Origin: a virus
DNA: 64,000 bases
IMG/VR virus record: IMGVR_UViG_3300027396_000021
Span: 1 to 64,000 of that record
Reading direction: 5' to 3' (one strand)
Positions 53,124 to 60,391 of the stretch are shown here, piece by piece (within the stretch, counting starts at the first letter, position 1; every line of letters starts with the position of its first letter). The position numbers were made by a program, and so were the translations under genes. A model generated the notes under the pieces. The model saw nothing but the letters and a program-made list of their open reading frames with translations. It was not told where the DNA came from and searched no databases.

Positions 53124-53296
53124 TAATTTTTACCCCATTGCACCTTAAGCCAAATTCTTTCCATTATATAATGTACCGCTGTTAGAATAATATGAATAAG
53201 AACAGCATCGCTTAACCCTGTCCAAATTGCAGTAATCAATAACGCAATAATTCTATAACTTACTGTCCGTACTACTGTTCTTGTTTTGGTCTCCAT
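53123..53296 (-). CDS. Small membrane protein, DUF2061-like
   Basis: The 57-residue protein reads ETKTRTVVRTVSYRIIALLI, then a hydrophobic stretch, and ends HYIMERIWLKVQWGKN. The Arg-Ser-Tyr-Arg start followed by a membrane span and a HYxxERIW ending is the DUF2061 pattern. It is probably inserted in the host inner membrane; its role is unknown. The ATG at 53296 overlaps the queE stop (TGATG), preferred over an ATG 12 bases upstream. Confidence 0.65.
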   Translation of the reverse strand: METKTRTVVRTVSYRIIALLITAIWTGLSDAVLIHIILTAVHYIMERIWLKVQWGKN

Positions 53297-54156
53297 CAGG
53301 TTCCCCACTCGTTCTTGAAGAGAGGCACTTGTAGTCGATCACTGTACCGCCATCCTTTTCGCATTGCCATTTCTGCCACGTTACGATTGTTAAGGGTATA
53401 CACGCTGTCAACTCCACCAACAGGCATAATATAAACAGGGCCCGTAAAACCTGCCTCGCGATATTCCTTAACAGCTCGTTCTGCATCTTTCAAATCCTCC
53501 TCAGAGGCTACTACAAATTTTAAGTATACATAACCCCAGTTTTGATAATCACAAACTATTTCTGGACGAATAGCATCTTCCCACTTTTCTCCAGAGCAAG
53601 GTAATTTAGCACTAACACTAAATGTAATTTCTTTGTTGTAATCTGGATGAGGCATTGTCCATTCTAACAAATAATCTTTAAAACTTTCTGACAGTTCTTG
53701 GGTGCCGTTTGTTTCAAAGGTAATTTCTTTTAGACCTGTCATCTTGGGATGACGCAACAAGTCTGGATAGGCACGTTGCCAACCTAGCAAAGGTTCACCA
53801 CCTGTGATAACTAGGTGTTCGTCCTGCCATTCGTTGTGTGGAAGAATTTCCATAATGCGTTCAGCAATAGCATCGCTAGTTAGCATTGGACTTAGGTCTT
53901 TAAACTCTGGATGCCAACTAGCATAGCTATCACAACCTGTAGATACCAACGGCAATGCTTCGTATTTTTCGTAAGGAGATCTCTTGTGTTGAATAACAAT
54001 ATCATCTGCCTCTGTGCTTAGTTCACCTCTAGGCATACCAAACCCGGCACACTTGAAGTTGCAACCAAATATACGTAAGAAAACAGAAGGCACACCCATA
54101 TAGCGGCCTTCACCTTGAATGCTGTAAAACAGCTCTGCGATTTTAATTTTACTCAT
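53296..54156 (-). CDS. queE: 7-carboxy-7-deazaguanine synthase QueE with displaced third cysteine
   Basis: The 286-residue radical SAM protein opens with the QueE hallmark LFYSIQGEGRYMGVPSVFLR. It has C32 and C36 (GCNFKCAGFG), but the third cluster cysteine is displaced: C75-D76-S77-Y78 stands after 38 intervening residues, where QueE usually has C-x3-C-x2-C-D-T. LVITGGEPLLGWQ and ITFETNGTQEL follow as expected. QueE converts 6-carboxy-tetrahydropterin to 7-carboxy-7-deazaguanine. FolE and QueD-like genes lie a few kb away on the same strand, which supports a 7-deazaguanine pathway. Confidence 0.85.
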   Translation of the reverse strand: MSKIKIAELFYSIQGEGRYMGVPSVFLRIFGCNFKCAGFGMPRGELSTEADDIVIQHKRSPYEKYEALPLVSTGCDSYASWHPEFKDLSPMLTSDAIAERIMEILPHNEWQDEHLVITGGEPLLGWQRAYPDLLRHPKMTGLKEITFETNGTQELSESFKDYLLEWTMPHPDYNKEITFSVSAKLPCSGEKWEDAIRPEIVCDYQNWGYVYLKFVVASEEDLKDAERAVKEYREAGFTGPVYIMPVGGVDSVYTLNNRNVAEMAMRKGWRYSDRLQVPLFKNEWGT

Positions 54157-54367
54157 TGTTTATTATACCTTTTTTTACAAAATTTGTCAAGTCTTCTTTG
54201 ATCAAACTCCAAGTGCCATCTTCGTTATCGATCCAAATTAAATTATCGCCTTCTTTCCAACCTGCTTCTTTTAATAGGTCTGGAGGAAATGGTAATATAC
54301 AATCTCCTGTTTCAGGATCTTCTTCAACATTAAGGGTCCAACTTTTAGATTCTATTTTTTTCGTCAT
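54149..54367 (-). CDS. Small AbrB/SpoVT-like protein
   Basis: The 72-residue protein contains ILPFPPDLLKEAGWKEGDNL followed by IWIDNEDGTWSLIK, the swapped-hairpin pattern of AbrB/MazE-like DNA-binding domains (leucine-rich helix, GWxxGD turn, closing strand). It could be a small transcriptional regulator or an antitoxin-like protein; no toxin partner is recognisable nearby. Overlaps queE by eight bases and the next upstream gene by 23. Confidence 0.55.
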   Translation of the reverse strand: MTKKIESKSWTLNVEEDPETGDCILPFPPDLLKEAGWKEGDNLIWIDNEDGTWSLIKEDLTNFVKKGIINNE

Positions 54368-54548
54368 TTTCTTTCTTCCAATGCTCGTAGTGTAATTTTC
54401 TACACTCTTCTTTAACTTTATTGGGAATATCCGGATGCCATTCTGCCATTCCGCAATCGTATATTCTTGTTTGAGGTTGCTTAGAACCTACTAAAATTAA
54501 AATAAAAAATATAGCAAAAATTGAAACTACAACAAGAATGTTTTTCAT
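54345..54548 (-). CDS. Small membrane-anchored protein
   Basis: The 67-residue protein has an N-terminal membrane segment (ILVVVSIFAIFFILILVG) followed by a short polar domain with two cysteines (YDCGMAEWHPDIPNKVKEEC) and a charged tail. This is an anchor or uncleaved signal type; no lipobox is evident. Function unknown. It overlaps its neighbours by 23 and four bases. Confidence 0.52.
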   Translation of the reverse strand: MKNILVVVSIFAIFFILILVGSKQPQTRIYDCGMAEWHPDIPNKVKEECRKLHYEHWKKENDEKNRI

Positions 54549-54745
54549 ATGTATTCACTTACTAGTATCTTGCACATAAGTCCATCGTGTTCATTATGAA
54601 AATGAAATTTCATACATTCTGTACTAACTTCAGTTCTATATCTATCTCCTGGCAATCCAAATTTTTCTACAATAGTTGCAGTTACATTATTCCAAAATGG
54701 CATATTATTTGTTTTTTCGTTCCACGGAACATTAATGGTTACCAT
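54545..54745 (-). CDS. Small protein of unknown function
   Basis: The 66-residue protein contains WNEKTNNMPFWNNVTATIVE and TECMKFHFHNEHDGLMCKI. I do not recognise a family. Overlaps of four and seven bases with its neighbours support that it is translated. Confidence 0.48.
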   Translation of the reverse strand: MVTINVPWNEKTNNMPFWNNVTATIVEKFGLPGDRYRTEVSTECMKFHFHNEHDGLMCKILVSEYI

Positions 54746-55131
54746 TTACGATAGTTTCCTTTTTCTGGAATAACGTGACGAACACCTCCTGTGGGGTCTT
54801 CCATATCACCTTTACGTCTTGGAATAAGATGAACGTGTGGCCAAGGAACTGTTTGTCCAGCAGCTGGGCCGTAATTCATACCTATGTTAAATCCGTCCCA
54901 TTCGCCTTGTTGTACTCTCTTAATACCGTCTCTAACTGCATCTTCAAAACAATCCATTAGAACAGCAACGGTATTATATTTAGGTACAAATAAAAGATGA
55001 CCCTCTGTTACCGGATAGATATCACGAAATACTTTTACGTGATAATCTTCTTCTATAAGTTCTGTCCACGGCGCTTTAGAATCTTCGATAAAACTAGGCT
55101 CGGCGGGAAATATTTTGTTTATATCGGTCAT
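54739..55131 (-). CDS. HIT-family hydrolase-like protein
   Basis: The 130-residue protein has the HIT layout: VFRDIYPVTEGHLLFVPKYN at residues 30-60 and a C-terminal PWPHVHLIPRR. In canonical HIT proteins the triad is H-x-H-x-H-x-x; here the first His is a Trp, while the central (nucleophile) and last His remain. HIT enzymes hydrolyse or transfer nucleotides (AMP-lysine, AppppA, similar). The nucleotide substrate here is not predictable. It overlaps its neighbours by four and seven bases. Confidence 0.75.
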   Translation of the reverse strand: MTDINKIFPAEPSFIEDSKAPWTELIEEDYHVKVFRDIYPVTEGHLLFVPKYNTVAVLMDCFEDAVRDGIKRVQQGEWDGFNIGMNYGPAAGQTVPWPHVHLIPRRKGDMEDPTGGVRHVIPEKGNYRKW

Positions 55132-55718
55132 TTTTCTATAAGTTCCTTTATTATATTATATACAATTTTATTACCGTTGTCAGTATAATGATTTGTGTAA
55201 CCTCTTTCTTTGCTCCAAAGAGTTGAAAAATCTGTATGATATTTTTCTATGGCTAATTCGGCAGCAATCTCTAAATGCGAAATACTAATATATTTTGTTT
55301 TTATTAAATTGTTTATTTTGTCTCGAATTAAATTATAGATATCAATTTGATATTCGTCGTCGTAGTGATATCTAAAAAATAGTTTAGCTGACAATAGATT
55401 AAAGTTAAAAGGATTAAAATGATTTTCGATATCGTGATATATTAAGTCACAATTTTTTCTAAATCCTGATTTTTGTATAGGATGATTTTTTGTATGAACC
55501 CTGCTAGGACTTGTATGACTGACTATCACAACATCAAATGATGTCGTGTTTACACTTTCTATTTGTTTTAGAATTTTGTATTCGCTTATTCCAGGTTCTG
55601 ATAAATTAGTAACATCGTAATCTTTAGCCAACAGATTAACCCAGCCTGTGTTTGAATCAGGCCAAACTGCTGAAAAACTATCTCCAGCAATTAATATTTT
55701 TTTAAACTGGTTAACCAT
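55128..55718 (-). CDS. SGNH/GDSL hydrolase-like protein
   Basis: The 196-residue protein shows the SGNH blocks in order: ILIAGDSFSAVW with the Ser nucleophile, NLSEPGISEYKI with the oxyanion-hole Gly, VVIVSHTSPSRVH at the block III position, and YTNHYTDNGNKIVY near the C-terminus with a candidate His. The enzymes are esterases or acyltransferases, often on sugars. It overlaps the neighbouring SGNH gene by 28 bases, suggesting a functional pair. The target is unknown. Confidence 0.62.
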   Translation of the reverse strand: MVNQFKKILIAGDSFSAVWPDSNTGWVNLLAKDYDVTNLSEPGISEYKILKQIESVNTTSFDVVIVSHTSPSRVHTKNHPIQKSGFRKNCDLIYHDIENHFNPFNFNLLSAKLFFRYHYDDEYQIDIYNLIRDKINNLIKTKYISISHLEIAAELAIEKYHTDFSTLWSKERGYTNHYTDNGNKIVYNIIKELIEK

Positions 55719-56518
55719 GGAATATAATGTTTGGCAACTAATTCGTGATAGCTAGTATTGTAGTGTTCTTTATCTTCAATAAGAAAATTTTCGTGATTAA
55801 ACCCTAATTGCTTTGTAAATGATTGAACTGTTTTAGAAGCAATTCTAGTATTTTTAAGTTTTCCGTAATAGTCAAACTGCGTTGGAAATTTTAATCTATC
55901 TGTAAAATTAAACAGATGTAAAGGCACTCCGTGGTCTGCGCAGATATTATCCCAGGTGTAAACACAATTTAAAAATTCTCTTTTTTCTACATAGGTATTA
56001 AGTTCGAAAAACAATTTAACCTGCATATATGTATGTTTTCGAAGATCCGGAACAATTAATCCATCAGTAGCACTAAATTCAACACCCGGATAATTTCCGT
56101 AATCGTCGTAAGTTGACTTGTTTAATAGCTGCATTGATTTTTCTCTAACAATTGCATCCATATATCTATGAATATTTTCATCGTCTGAATCGCACTTGAA
56201 AGTGAAATAATCAGATGGAATACAATCTTCTTTAGAAATATCGTCGTATGCTATAATGAATCTATTAAATGATGCTAGACAAATAAAGACCTCATCAATG
56301 TCATCGTACAAATTAAACATCGATATAAGCCAATCGGTATATAATCTGTTTGATGCACCAGACATAGCATAAACAATGACTGGCTTATTGTTTAATTTAC
56401 TGTAAATTTCTGCATAGTTGTTATCGTTCCATTGACTAAAACTGCCTACGCCTTTACTGTTCAAAACTGAAGTGTAGCCCATTGTGTGACTATCTCCAAT
56501 GAATAAAGTTCTACCCAT
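55691..56518 (-). CDS. SGNH/GDSL hydrolase-like protein
   Basis: The 275-residue protein starts GRTLFIGDSHTMGYTSVLNS (GDSH block I), then AMSGASNRLYTD (block II) and VFICLASFNRFIIAYDD (block III), with a late KEHYNTSYHELVAKHYIPWL holding candidate catalytic His residues. The ATG at 56518 shares a base with the upstream stop (TGATG); a TTG one codon earlier is less likely. A role in trimming or modifying host surface esters is possible but not shown. Confidence 0.68.
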   Translation of the reverse strand: MGRTLFIGDSHTMGYTSVLNSKGVGSFSQWNDNNYAEIYSKLNNKPVIVYAMSGASNRLYTDWLISMFNLYDDIDEVFICLASFNRFIIAYDDISKEDCIPSDYFTFKCDSDDENIHRYMDAIVREKSMQLLNKSTYDDYGNYPGVEFSATDGLIVPDLRKHTYMQVKLFFELNTYVEKREFLNCVYTWDNICADHGVPLHLFNFTDRLKFPTQFDYYGKLKNTRIASKTVQSFTKQLGFNHENFLIEDKEHYNTSYHELVAKHYIPWLTSLKKY

Positions 56519-56739
56519 CAATATCCCTTATTTTCTTTTGGTAGAGAATCTTCGCGAATAACAAATTCTCTCCCACCTAGGCTACCAACAAACGCTCTAG
56601 TATTCTCTTTATATACCATTTTAATTTTTAAAGTTTGAAAAGCAACTTCTAAAAATGCTTTAGGTTTGTAACCTAAAACGTGCATATCAAAATCTTTACC
56701 TGCATCTGTGCAATGTACCTTAACCTGTGCGTCGATCAT
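56518..56739 (-). CDS. Small protein of unknown function
   Basis: The 73-residue basic protein reads IDAQVKVHCTDAGKDFDMHV, KAFLEVAFQTLKIKMVYKEN and FVGSLGGREFVIREDSLPKE. The ATG at 56739 overlaps the phosphoribosyltransferase stop (ATGA), so I start there rather than 36 bases upstream. No known family recognised. Confidence 0.52.
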   Translation of the reverse strand: MIDAQVKVHCTDAGKDFDMHVLGYKPKAFLEVAFQTLKIKMVYKENTRAFVGSLGGREFVIREDSLPKENKGY

Positions 56740-57227
56740 TTTGCCCACCAATCTTCGTAAGGAAATTCTATCCAAACATCGTTTTCTGCCTTATTGACCT
56801 CAAATCCAACATAGTCCATTTTAACATTACACCCGCTGGCAAGATTATCTACAATTACAGCAAAGCGTACACTATTGTTCCAAATCATATCCCAACGCTC
56901 ATCGTGAGGAAAGCAACTGCTACGCCAATCGTCCATAATCCAATTAAGTGTAGCACCGCTATCGTTAATATCGTCTACAATAAGAATCTGTTTACCTGCA
57001 AATGCATCATCAGCCATCCATAGATTGCTTTCACTTGCTGTATGATCACGTAGGCTTACATTGAGTGAGTGCATTGGCACATCTAACCAATGACTAATCA
57101 TAACAGCAGGGAGCAAACCTCCCCGTGTAAGTCCTACAATGTAATCAGGTCGCCAAGTACCAAAGCTACGGCAAATTTTACTAACGTTTACTGTAAATTC
57201 ATTAAAATTAATTATGTGCTTGTTCAT
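56736..57227 (-). CDS. Purine-type phosphoribosyltransferase
   Basis: The 163-residue protein has the type I PRTase hallmarks: YIVGLTRGGLLPAVMISHWL near the N-terminus and the PRPP-binding ILIVDDINDSGATLNWIMD near residues 80-98. The family joins a nucleobase to PRPP. Its small size and the GLTRGGLLPA hood suggest a hypoxanthine/xanthine/guanine type, but specificity is not certain. It lies between FolE and QueE, so a link to guanine supply for 7-deazaguanine synthesis is possible but speculative. Confidence 0.78.
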   Translation of the reverse strand: MNKHIINFNEFTVNVSKICRSFGTWRPDYIVGLTRGGLLPAVMISHWLDVPMHSLNVSLRDHTASESNLWMADDAFAGKQILIVDDINDSGATLNWIMDDWRSSCFPHDERWDMIWNNSVRFAVIVDNLASGCNVKMDYVGFEVNKAENDVWIEFPYEDWWAK

Positions 57228-57645
57228 ATCGTGTTTTTAAATATTGTTCGTGTTGTACCCATTTACCGTTAACATCAAATCCCCATTCACGTTGTTTAGG
57301 GCCTGGCATAAAGATTGTCCAACATTCTACGCCCGGTTCTAATTCTACACGATGAAAACTTTTTGCCTTACAAATTCTAAAGTGTCCAGGTCTTCTCCAA
57401 AAGCGACCTTCTGGAGTAGTTTCCCAATAACCACCTTTTAGAATAAGTGTGGCATAAGGCCAGGGATGATCGTGAAGATCATCTGGATCACCTTTTAAAA
57501 ACTTGTGTAGGAAAATGTTAAATGGAAAACGGTCTCTATCTTTTAGAAATAGATAGTAGCGTTCTAAATATGGTTCGTCAGCTTCACGATCCATAACAAT
57601 ACGTTTACGACCCATACGTTCTAAGAGATTAAGAAACCATTTCAT
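57208..57645 (-). CDS. Cupin-fold protein
   Basis: The 145-residue protein contains NIFLHKFLKGDPDDLHDHPW followed by YATLILKGGYWE and a late KSFHRVELEPGVECWTIFMP, the two His-bearing beta motifs of a cupin barrel. Cupins bind metals and act as dioxygenases, isomerases or sugar-binding proteins; the activity here is unknown. The ATG at 57645 overlaps the preceding stop (ATGA). It overlaps the phosphoribosyltransferase start by 20 bases. Confidence 0.68.
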   Translation of the reverse strand: MKWFLNLLERMGRKRIVMDREADEPYLERYYLFLKDRDRFPFNIFLHKFLKGDPDDLHDHPWPYATLILKGGYWETTPEGRFWRRPGHFRICKAKSFHRVELEPGVECWTIFMPGPKQREWGFDVNGKWVQHEQYLKTRYEQAHN

Positions 57646-57860
57646 ACACGATCCTTTAACCAAGCATCAACTGTTGCTTCTGCTTCTTCTTGGGTAACTG
57701 CATACGCATAAATCCAATAGCAATCGTCTTTGCCCTTAATATCAAAAGGTACAGGACCATTAAACAGAATGCCATCTTCTAGCATACGTTTTACTTCAAA
57801 CTTCTTTAAATTTTTAGCACGATTAATTAAATCGTTAGCCATATCTACGGAATTACTCAT
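57642..57860 (-). CDS. Small protein of unknown function
   Basis: The 72-residue protein reads NRAKNLKKFEVKRMLEDGIL, FNGPVPFDIKGKDDCYWIYA, YAVTQEEAEATVDAWLKDRV. The compact alpha/beta sequence has no known motif. It is coupled to folE by an ATGA overlap, so it may be expressed together with the deazaguanine genes. Confidence 0.52.
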   Translation of the reverse strand: MSNSVDMANDLINRAKNLKKFEVKRMLEDGILFNGPVPFDIKGKDDCYWIYAYAVTQEEAEATVDAWLKDRV

Positions 57861-58606
57861 CGCGGTGCAAACTCCTGTTGTAGTTTAATGTTATCAAAGA
57901 ATTCCTTCTTTGTACCTGGATCATCTTTAAACGCACCTTTCAATACTGTAGTCTGCGTTAAAGAACTATGTGCCATAATACCACGGTTTTCACAACAACC
58001 GTGAGTGGCTTGGATGTAAACACCGAGGTCGGATGCAGCAGTGGCACGTTCTATTTCTCTAGCAATATCGTTGGCTAGTTCTTCTTGTAAGGTACCGCGA
58101 CGAGCGCACCACTGAGCAATACGAGTGTACTTAGACAAACCAATAAGTTTTTGTGCGGCGATGATGCCAATGTAAGCGACACCACTAACGGGCTGATGAT
58201 GATGACTGCACATAGAGCGCAACTCACTACGTACCACCAACATACCTTCGTAGCGATCTTCTGAGTCATTTGGAAATGCTGTTGCGCTTGGTGATGGGTC
58301 ATATCTACCTGCCATAATTTCGTTGAAGTACATCTTAGCCAGTCGACGTGCTGTACCTTTTGAGTTAGGATCTGTTTCTCGATCGATTAGCAAACGATCA
58401 AGAACTAGTTCAAATGCTTCAGTTGCTTCTTCAATTAAGATTTCTTTATCTTCTTCGCTGACATAATCACTGATATTGTCACCAGCCCAAAAACGTTTGC
58501 CTTCGCGTTTCATTTTAAAGCGAAGATGATCGCCTAAGTATGCTTCTTCATAGCCACCATCGCCTGCCATAGCGTCTAGTGCTGTTTCTTGTTTTTTTAA
58601 TTTCAA
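57857..58606 (-). CDS. folE: GTP cyclohydrolase I (FolE), TTG start
   Basis: The 249-residue protein has the FolE-I signatures: EIMAGRYDPSPSATAFP, the zinc ligand block RSMCSHHHQPVSGVAYIGI, GLSKYTRIAQWCARRGTLQE, and YIQATHGCCENRGIMAHSSL. It converts GTP to dihydroneopterin triphosphate, the first step to both folates and 7-deazaguanines. Start: the frame opens with TTG at 58606 with GGAG seven bases upstream; the first in-frame ATG (58570) has no ribosome-binding site. Phage FolE is commonly found with QueD and QueE, both present here. Confidence 0.9.
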   Translation of the reverse strand: MKLKKQETALDAMAGDGGYEEAYLGDHLRFKMKREGKRFWAGDNISDYVSEEDKEILIEEATEAFELVLDRLLIDRETDPNSKGTARRLAKMYFNEIMAGRYDPSPSATAFPNDSEDRYEGMLVVRSELRSMCSHHHQPVSGVAYIGIIAAQKLIGLSKYTRIAQWCARRGTLQEELANDIAREIERATAASDLGVYIQATHGCCENRGIMAHSSLTQTTVLKGAFKDDPGTKKEFFDNIKLQQEFAPR

Positions 58607-58613
58607 TTAAATT

Positions 58614-58617
58614 CTCC
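58614..58617 (-). promoter_or_regulatory. Ribosome-binding site supporting the TTG start of folE
   Basis: GGAG on the minus strand stands seven bases before TTG at 58606. It supports this non-ATG start over the ATG 36 bases further in. Confidence 0.6.
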
Positions 58618-58645
58618 GAGTTAATGTCGTGGATGACATAATAAG

Positions 58646-59719
58646 TTATTTTAGCATCTCTAAGAGATTATCGCAACTAAAATAATTCTTAGTTAAACGA
58701 TCTACCTGTTTATTTAGGCGAGGTAGATAGGATTCGTAATTTTCCATATAATGGACAATTCGATCTACTATTGCTCCTCTATGTGCCCTATAAGAATTAA
58801 AAGATTCTGTCCACTCTGAAGGATAAGAAAAATCTTTTAATGCCATTTCACTGTAACTGAGTCTGTCTGGAACCATAGGAATAGTTTTAGTAATAGCACC
58901 TTCGTACCAACTAATTCCAAGTGTTTCTTGTAGGTTAGCACTAAACACTAGTTTAGATTCGCCTAGCATATTATGATATTCGTTTTTTGTAAGTTGACGT
59001 TCTTGACAAACAATAAACTCATATTGAGGAAGTTGTTCTTTTAAGTCATAAAATATATCGACTTGTTTCTCTGGAGCAATACGATGCGGGAAAAGAATAA
59101 TGTTTTTCTTTTCCATTTCGCTGTACATACTTAAGGTATCTACCATATATTCCATTGGCCAACCTGTACGCATAATTTTATGTTTGGCAAACTCTCTAAC
59201 AATGTTGGAGTTTTCATAACCTAACAGATTTTTACAGAACATTTCGATATGAAATTCTGTAGCGAACCAATTATAATCGATTGCGTGATAGAATGCTTTT
59301 TCTGAGTGTCTAACCCAAGGAGTGTCACCAATAAGTCGACCTAAGAAATCTTGAGGATCATATGATCCGGCGTGCCACAATGCGTGAATTTTTACAGGAA
59401 TCTGTAAAAGCTCACTCATATATTTTAAGTTTATGATGCCAGGGTGCCAAGCATCAGTAAAGATAAAGTGATCATTAGGAGCCACTGATCCATTGCAAAA
59501 CAACCGACCCATTTGCTCAACTTGACTAGACTTATATATATTGGTGCCACCAAAATTAAGAAAAGCGCCAGGAGTGGTTGCACTAGGAATATCCGTAGGG
59601 CCAGATATAATTTGAACATCGTGTCCTCTCTTTTTAAGAAGTGCAGGAAGGTGGGTTTTCCACTCGCCTGTGTAACGAGTTTCTACTGCCTCAAGGTCGA
59701 CTAGGAAAACCCGTGCCAT
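58646..59719 (-). CDS. Glycosyltransferase (GT-B fold)
   Basis: The 357-residue protein starts ARVFLVDLEAVETRYTGEWK, a Rossmann strand plus loop, and has the GT-B C-terminal donor domain: ILFPHRIAPEKQVDIFYDL, then QLTKNEYHNMLGESKLVFSA and NLQETLGISWYEGAI, the Glu-rich motif that binds the sugar-nucleotide in GT4-like enzymes. Residues before the ATG at 59719 are open in frame but lie in another gene and are not used. The target is unknown: phage DNA bases, lipopolysaccharide or virion proteins. Confidence 0.75.
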   Translation of the reverse strand: MARVFLVDLEAVETRYTGEWKTHLPALLKKRGHDVQIISGPTDIPSATTPGAFLNFGGTNIYKSSQVEQMGRLFCNGSVAPNDHFIFTDAWHPGIINLKYMSELLQIPVKIHALWHAGSYDPQDFLGRLIGDTPWVRHSEKAFYHAIDYNWFATEFHIEMFCKNLLGYENSNIVREFAKHKIMRTGWPMEYMVDTLSMYSEMEKKNIILFPHRIAPEKQVDIFYDLKEQLPQYEFIVCQERQLTKNEYHNMLGESKLVFSANLQETLGISWYEGAITKTIPMVPDRLSYSEMALKDFSYPSEWTESFNSYRAHRGAIVDRIVHYMENYESYLPRLNKQVDRLTKNYFSCDNLLEMLK

Positions 59720-59720
59720 A

Positions 59721-59990
59721 TCAACGACCTCTGCGATCGTAGTTATTGTTTCGACCTTCGTAGTTATTACTACGACCTTCAAAACGTGGCTTATTACCTT
59801 GGTAAGGTCTACGAGGACGCTTACTTGCCAAGTAGGCTTGGTAATTTGCAGAATCTTTGCGATAAAGATCTGCAGGATTAAAATCACGCAACTCAAATCT
59901 GCAGAAATCGAGATACGCATCTAGGTCATCAAAGACCTTAACAACATCAGGACGACTTTCAAAGTAATCGATGTCCTTGTAGTTTTTCAT
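59721..59990 (-). CDS. Small protein with Arg/Asn/Gly-rich tail
   Basis: The 89-residue protein has an acidic N-terminal half (MKNYKDIDYFESRPDVVKVF, DLDAYLDFCRFELRDFNPAD) and a basic, low-complexity tail (NKPRFEGRSNNYEGRNNNYD, ending RRGR). RG/N-rich tails often bind nucleic acid. The tail is encoded by short near-repeats of cgtagttatt on the plus strand. It ends one base before the glycosyltransferase ATG. Confidence 0.55.
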   Translation of the reverse strand: MKNYKDIDYFESRPDVVKVFDDLDAYLDFCRFELRDFNPADLYRKDSANYQAYLASKRPRRPYQGNKPRFEGRSNNYEGRNNNYDRRGR

Positions 59991-60001
59991 CTTACTTTCC
60001 T

Positions 60002-60391
60002 TTAATATTTGATGAATGAACCATTTTCTCCGTCTTCGGAGACCTCAATCCAAACCTCGCGGCCTGGATACTTATTGGAGATAGCGTCATACAAATCGTC
60101 TGACATCATCTCGCAACTCTTAAAGTCTAAACTAAGTGTAGCATCTTTATAAAGATTCTGCAACCATCGTTTAAACTGAATAAACTCAATATCGCGGTCA
60201 TTATGTGTTACGCTAATCCAAACTTTAAAGTGAAAGATATGACGATGTGGATAGCCAAGGAAGCTAACATCATACTCGTCACCTGTAGCAAGGCTAGAAT
60301 CTGTAAGAGCCGCTGGATATTTGTGCATACCCTCTTTTTGAAATGTAACCCAAATCATTTTATTGGGTCTTTGGTCTTGCCTAATAATCAT
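60002..60391 (-). CDS. queD: QueD-like 6-carboxytetrahydropterin synthase (PTPS fold)
   Basis: The 129-residue protein has a T-fold pattern: EGMHKYPAAL and YPHRHIFHFKVWISV give three His ligands for zinc (GMH and HRH), followed by DRDIEFIQFKRWLQNLY, SCEMMSDDLYDAISNKYPGR and EVWIEVSEDGENG, the catalytic-region C-E and E motifs of the family. QueD converts dihydroneopterin triphosphate to 6-carboxytetrahydropterin, feeding QueE. It diverges from bacterial QueD, so I give this as likely. Overlaps the next gene by four bases (ATGA). Confidence 0.72.
   Translation of the reverse strand: MIIRQDQRPNKMIWVTFQKEGMHKYPAALTDSSLATGDEYDVSFLGYPHRHIFHFKVWISVTHNDRDIEFIQFKRWLQNLYKDATLSLDFKSCEMMSDDLYDAISNKYPGREVWIEVSEDGENGSFIKY

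Noticed and set aside
58624-58639. Short dyad ATGTC/GACAT between the GT-B gene and folE
   Set aside because: The stem is only five bases with no T-run or promoter element; too weak to call a terminator or operator.
59730-59790. Direct repeats resembling a small CRISPR or tandem array
   Set aside because: They are coding near-repeats for an Asn/Gly/Arg-rich tail; there are no spacers of constant length and no cas genes.
59720-59920. N-terminal extension of the GT-B glycosyltransferase
   Set aside because: The 67 extra residues lie in another frame of the upstream RG-rich gene and look like random hydrophobic sequence; the ATG at 59719 starts a proper Rossmann strand.
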